Source: an uncultured Treponema sp. (GTDB lineage: Bacteria > Spirochaetota > Spirochaetia > Treponematales > Treponemataceae). Taken from it: a stretch of 6,788 nt of DNA. Positions 5,935 to 6,788 of this stretch are shown in pieces. The first letter of the stretch is position 1; every line of letters begins with the position of its first letter. Position numbers and translations under genes: made by a program. The notes beneath the pieces were generated by a model that saw only the letters and a program-made list of their open reading frames with translations, did not search any database and was not told the origin of the DNA. The DNA is taken from assembly GCA_937900125.1 (NCBI GenBank), contig CALCEK010000258.1:1-6788 (forward strand), written 5' to 3'.

Positions 5935-6372
5935 ATGGGAATCCGCGGTGAACTTTATACAACACAAATAAATCTTGACAATCGTTCCTATTTTTTTAAT
6001 GTCAAAGAAAACCGCGAGGGCGATGTGTTTTTACAGATTGTAGAAAGTAAAATAAAAGGCGGTGTTGATGACAGGCGCGCAATAATTGTTTTTGCCGATG
6101 ATATGCAGCGTTTTTTAGGCGGGTTGAATTCCTCCCTTGAATATATTGAAAAAGACCATCAAGAACGGGCAAAAGCAAAAGCAGAAAAAAAAGCCACTCC
6201 TCGTTCTGATTCTGGCGAAAACAAAAATGCAAAAAAAGTTTACAGACGAAAGGGAGAAAGTCGCCTAGTTGCCGACCGCAGAGAAAAGCGCGATGACGGA
6301 ATTAAGCGTACAGGAAAAGTTATTCACGTAACATCAAAACGCCCAGAGTCTACAAACGATTCTGAATACTAG
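5935..6372 (+). CDS. PUR-domain nucleic-acid-binding protein
   Basis: The 145-residue protein begins MGIRGELYTTQINLDNRSYFFNVKEN and continues GDVFLQIVESKIK, RRAIIVFADDMQRFLGGLNSSLEYIE. This single beta-beta-beta-beta-alpha repeat (about 4-72) is characteristic of bacterial PUR-alpha-like proteins, found in spirochaetes and Bacteroidetes. The Borrelia relative BpuR is a dimer that binds DNA and RNA and regulates gene expression, including its own (family knowledge). Residues 76-145 form a long, hydrophilic, mostly basic and probably disordered tail (AKAKAEKKA, KKVYRRKGESR, DRREKRDD, KVIHVTSKRPE), which should add nonspecific nucleic-acid contacts. It is divergent from the TIGR03546 gene and converges on rnhB, its stop overlapping that gene by 4 bases. 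The start is fixed by the ribosome binding site at 5922-5930. A cytoplasmic RNA/DNA-binding regulator is the likely role; targets are unknown. Confidence 0.87.
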   Translation: MGIRGELYTTQINLDNRSYFFNVKENREGDVFLQIVESKIKGGVDDRRAIIVFADDMQRFLGGLNSSLEYIEKDHQERAKAKAEKKATPRSDSGENKNAKKVYRRKGESRLVADRREKRDDGIKRTGKVIHVTSKRPESTNDSEY

Positions 6373-6788
6373 CGGTAAGAAAAACTAAGGCGTTGTATTG
6401 GGGACGGTCCTAATTTTTTGCATATTTCTTTGTGGGCTTTTGTGGGATACCCCTTGTGTTTTGCGTATCCGTATTCAGGATAAAGAGAATCGTATTCTAA
6501 CATTTTGTGGTCGCGACTGACTTTTGCAATAATGCTTGCTGCCATGACTGCGCTATATTTAGCGTCTGCTTTTACAACTGCCTTTGATTCGCATTTTATT
6601 TCGGGAACATATAAACCATCTGCAATAGCCAAAAAATCTGTTTGTTCAGCGTTTTCTAATCCGTGGATTTTTGCCCAATCGGGAAACTTTTCTAGCATTT
6701 TTTCATAAGCGTTTTTCATTGCAAGTAAACTTGCCTGCAAAATGTTAATTTTGTCGATTGTTTTGTGGTCAACAAATGCTTGTCCCCA
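6369..6788 (-). CDS. rnhB: Ribonuclease HII, C-terminal part (5' end beyond the window)
   Basis: RNase HII cuts the RNA strand of RNA-DNA hybrids and starts removal of single ribonucleotides from DNA. The 139 codons seen run from the right edge (WGQAFVDHKTIDKINILQASLLAMKNAYE) to a TAG at 6371-6369. Family motifs include N-I-L-x-A-S-x-x-AM, the third catalytic Asp in IADGLYVP, the fourth in VVKADAKYSAVMAASIIAKVSRD (the usual KGD is KAD here), YPEYGYAKHKGYPTKAH, and the end GPSPIQRLSF, where the usual His of the HRxSF motif is Gln. The first two catalytic residues (the GxDEAGRG motif) lie outside the window. The true start is not visible; a TTG at 6740 is internal, since conserved sequence continues upstream of it. 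The 3' end overlaps the convergent PUR gene. Confidence 0.95.
   Translation of the reverse strand, partial: WGQAFVDHKTIDKINILQASLLAMKNAYEKMLEKFPDWAKIHGLENAEQTDFLAIADGLYVPEIKCESKAVVKADAKYSAVMAASIIAKVSRDHKMLEYDSLYPEYGYAKHKGYPTKAHKEICKKLGPSPIQRLSFSYR

Noticed and set aside
6408..6425. ggacggtcc followed by a T-run as an rnhB/PUR terminator
   Set aside because: The stem would have only three base pairs around a three-base loop, and it lies inside the conserved C-terminal coding part of rnhB.

Overview
This window most likely comes from a host-associated spirochaete close to Treponema. It is AT-rich over most of its length. It carries a PUR-domain nucleic-acid-binding protein of the spirochaete/Bacteroidetes type, the two-gene TIGR03546/TIGR03545 envelope pair, and an ORF that resembles a spirochaete-restricted protein of unknown function (probably the family labelled DUF5312). 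Family names come from recognising motifs by eye; no database search was run.

Layout, right to left. A partial rnhB (RNase HII) runs in from the right edge on the minus strand. It converges with a plus-strand PUR-domain gene, and the two stop codons share one CTAG. A 193-base divergent intergenic region (5742-5934) holds promoters for the PUR gene and for the leftward genes. Five genes then follow head to tail on the minus strand: a TIGR03546/DUF2062-like membrane protein, a 779-residue TIGR03545-like membrane-anchored protein only 2 bases after it, yebC with its own good sigma70-type promoter, ruvC, and a long ORF open to the left edge.

yebC and ruvC are commonly neighbours. RuvC resolves Holliday junctions; YebC is a translation or transcription factor. 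The TIGR03546/TIGR03545 pair looks translationally linked and membrane-located, with an AsmA-like arrangement in the larger protein. rnhB and the PUR gene both concern nucleic-acid handling, but their convergent orientation gives no sign of a shared operon.

The most unusual part is the left 1.3 kb. About 285 residues of helix-rich, AT-rich, cytoplasmic-looking protein join in frame to GLUG-like 'VYNTG' repeats of the kind found in surface beta-helix proteins. Base composition changes sharply at the join (about position 479). This is either a real chimeric gene or an assembly misjoin. Other points of interest are two promoters whose -10 boxes sit 6 bases from the start codon (probable leaderless mRNAs) and a structured 186-base yebC-ruvC spacer. 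No rRNA, tRNA, CRISPR array, insertion sequence or origin was seen.
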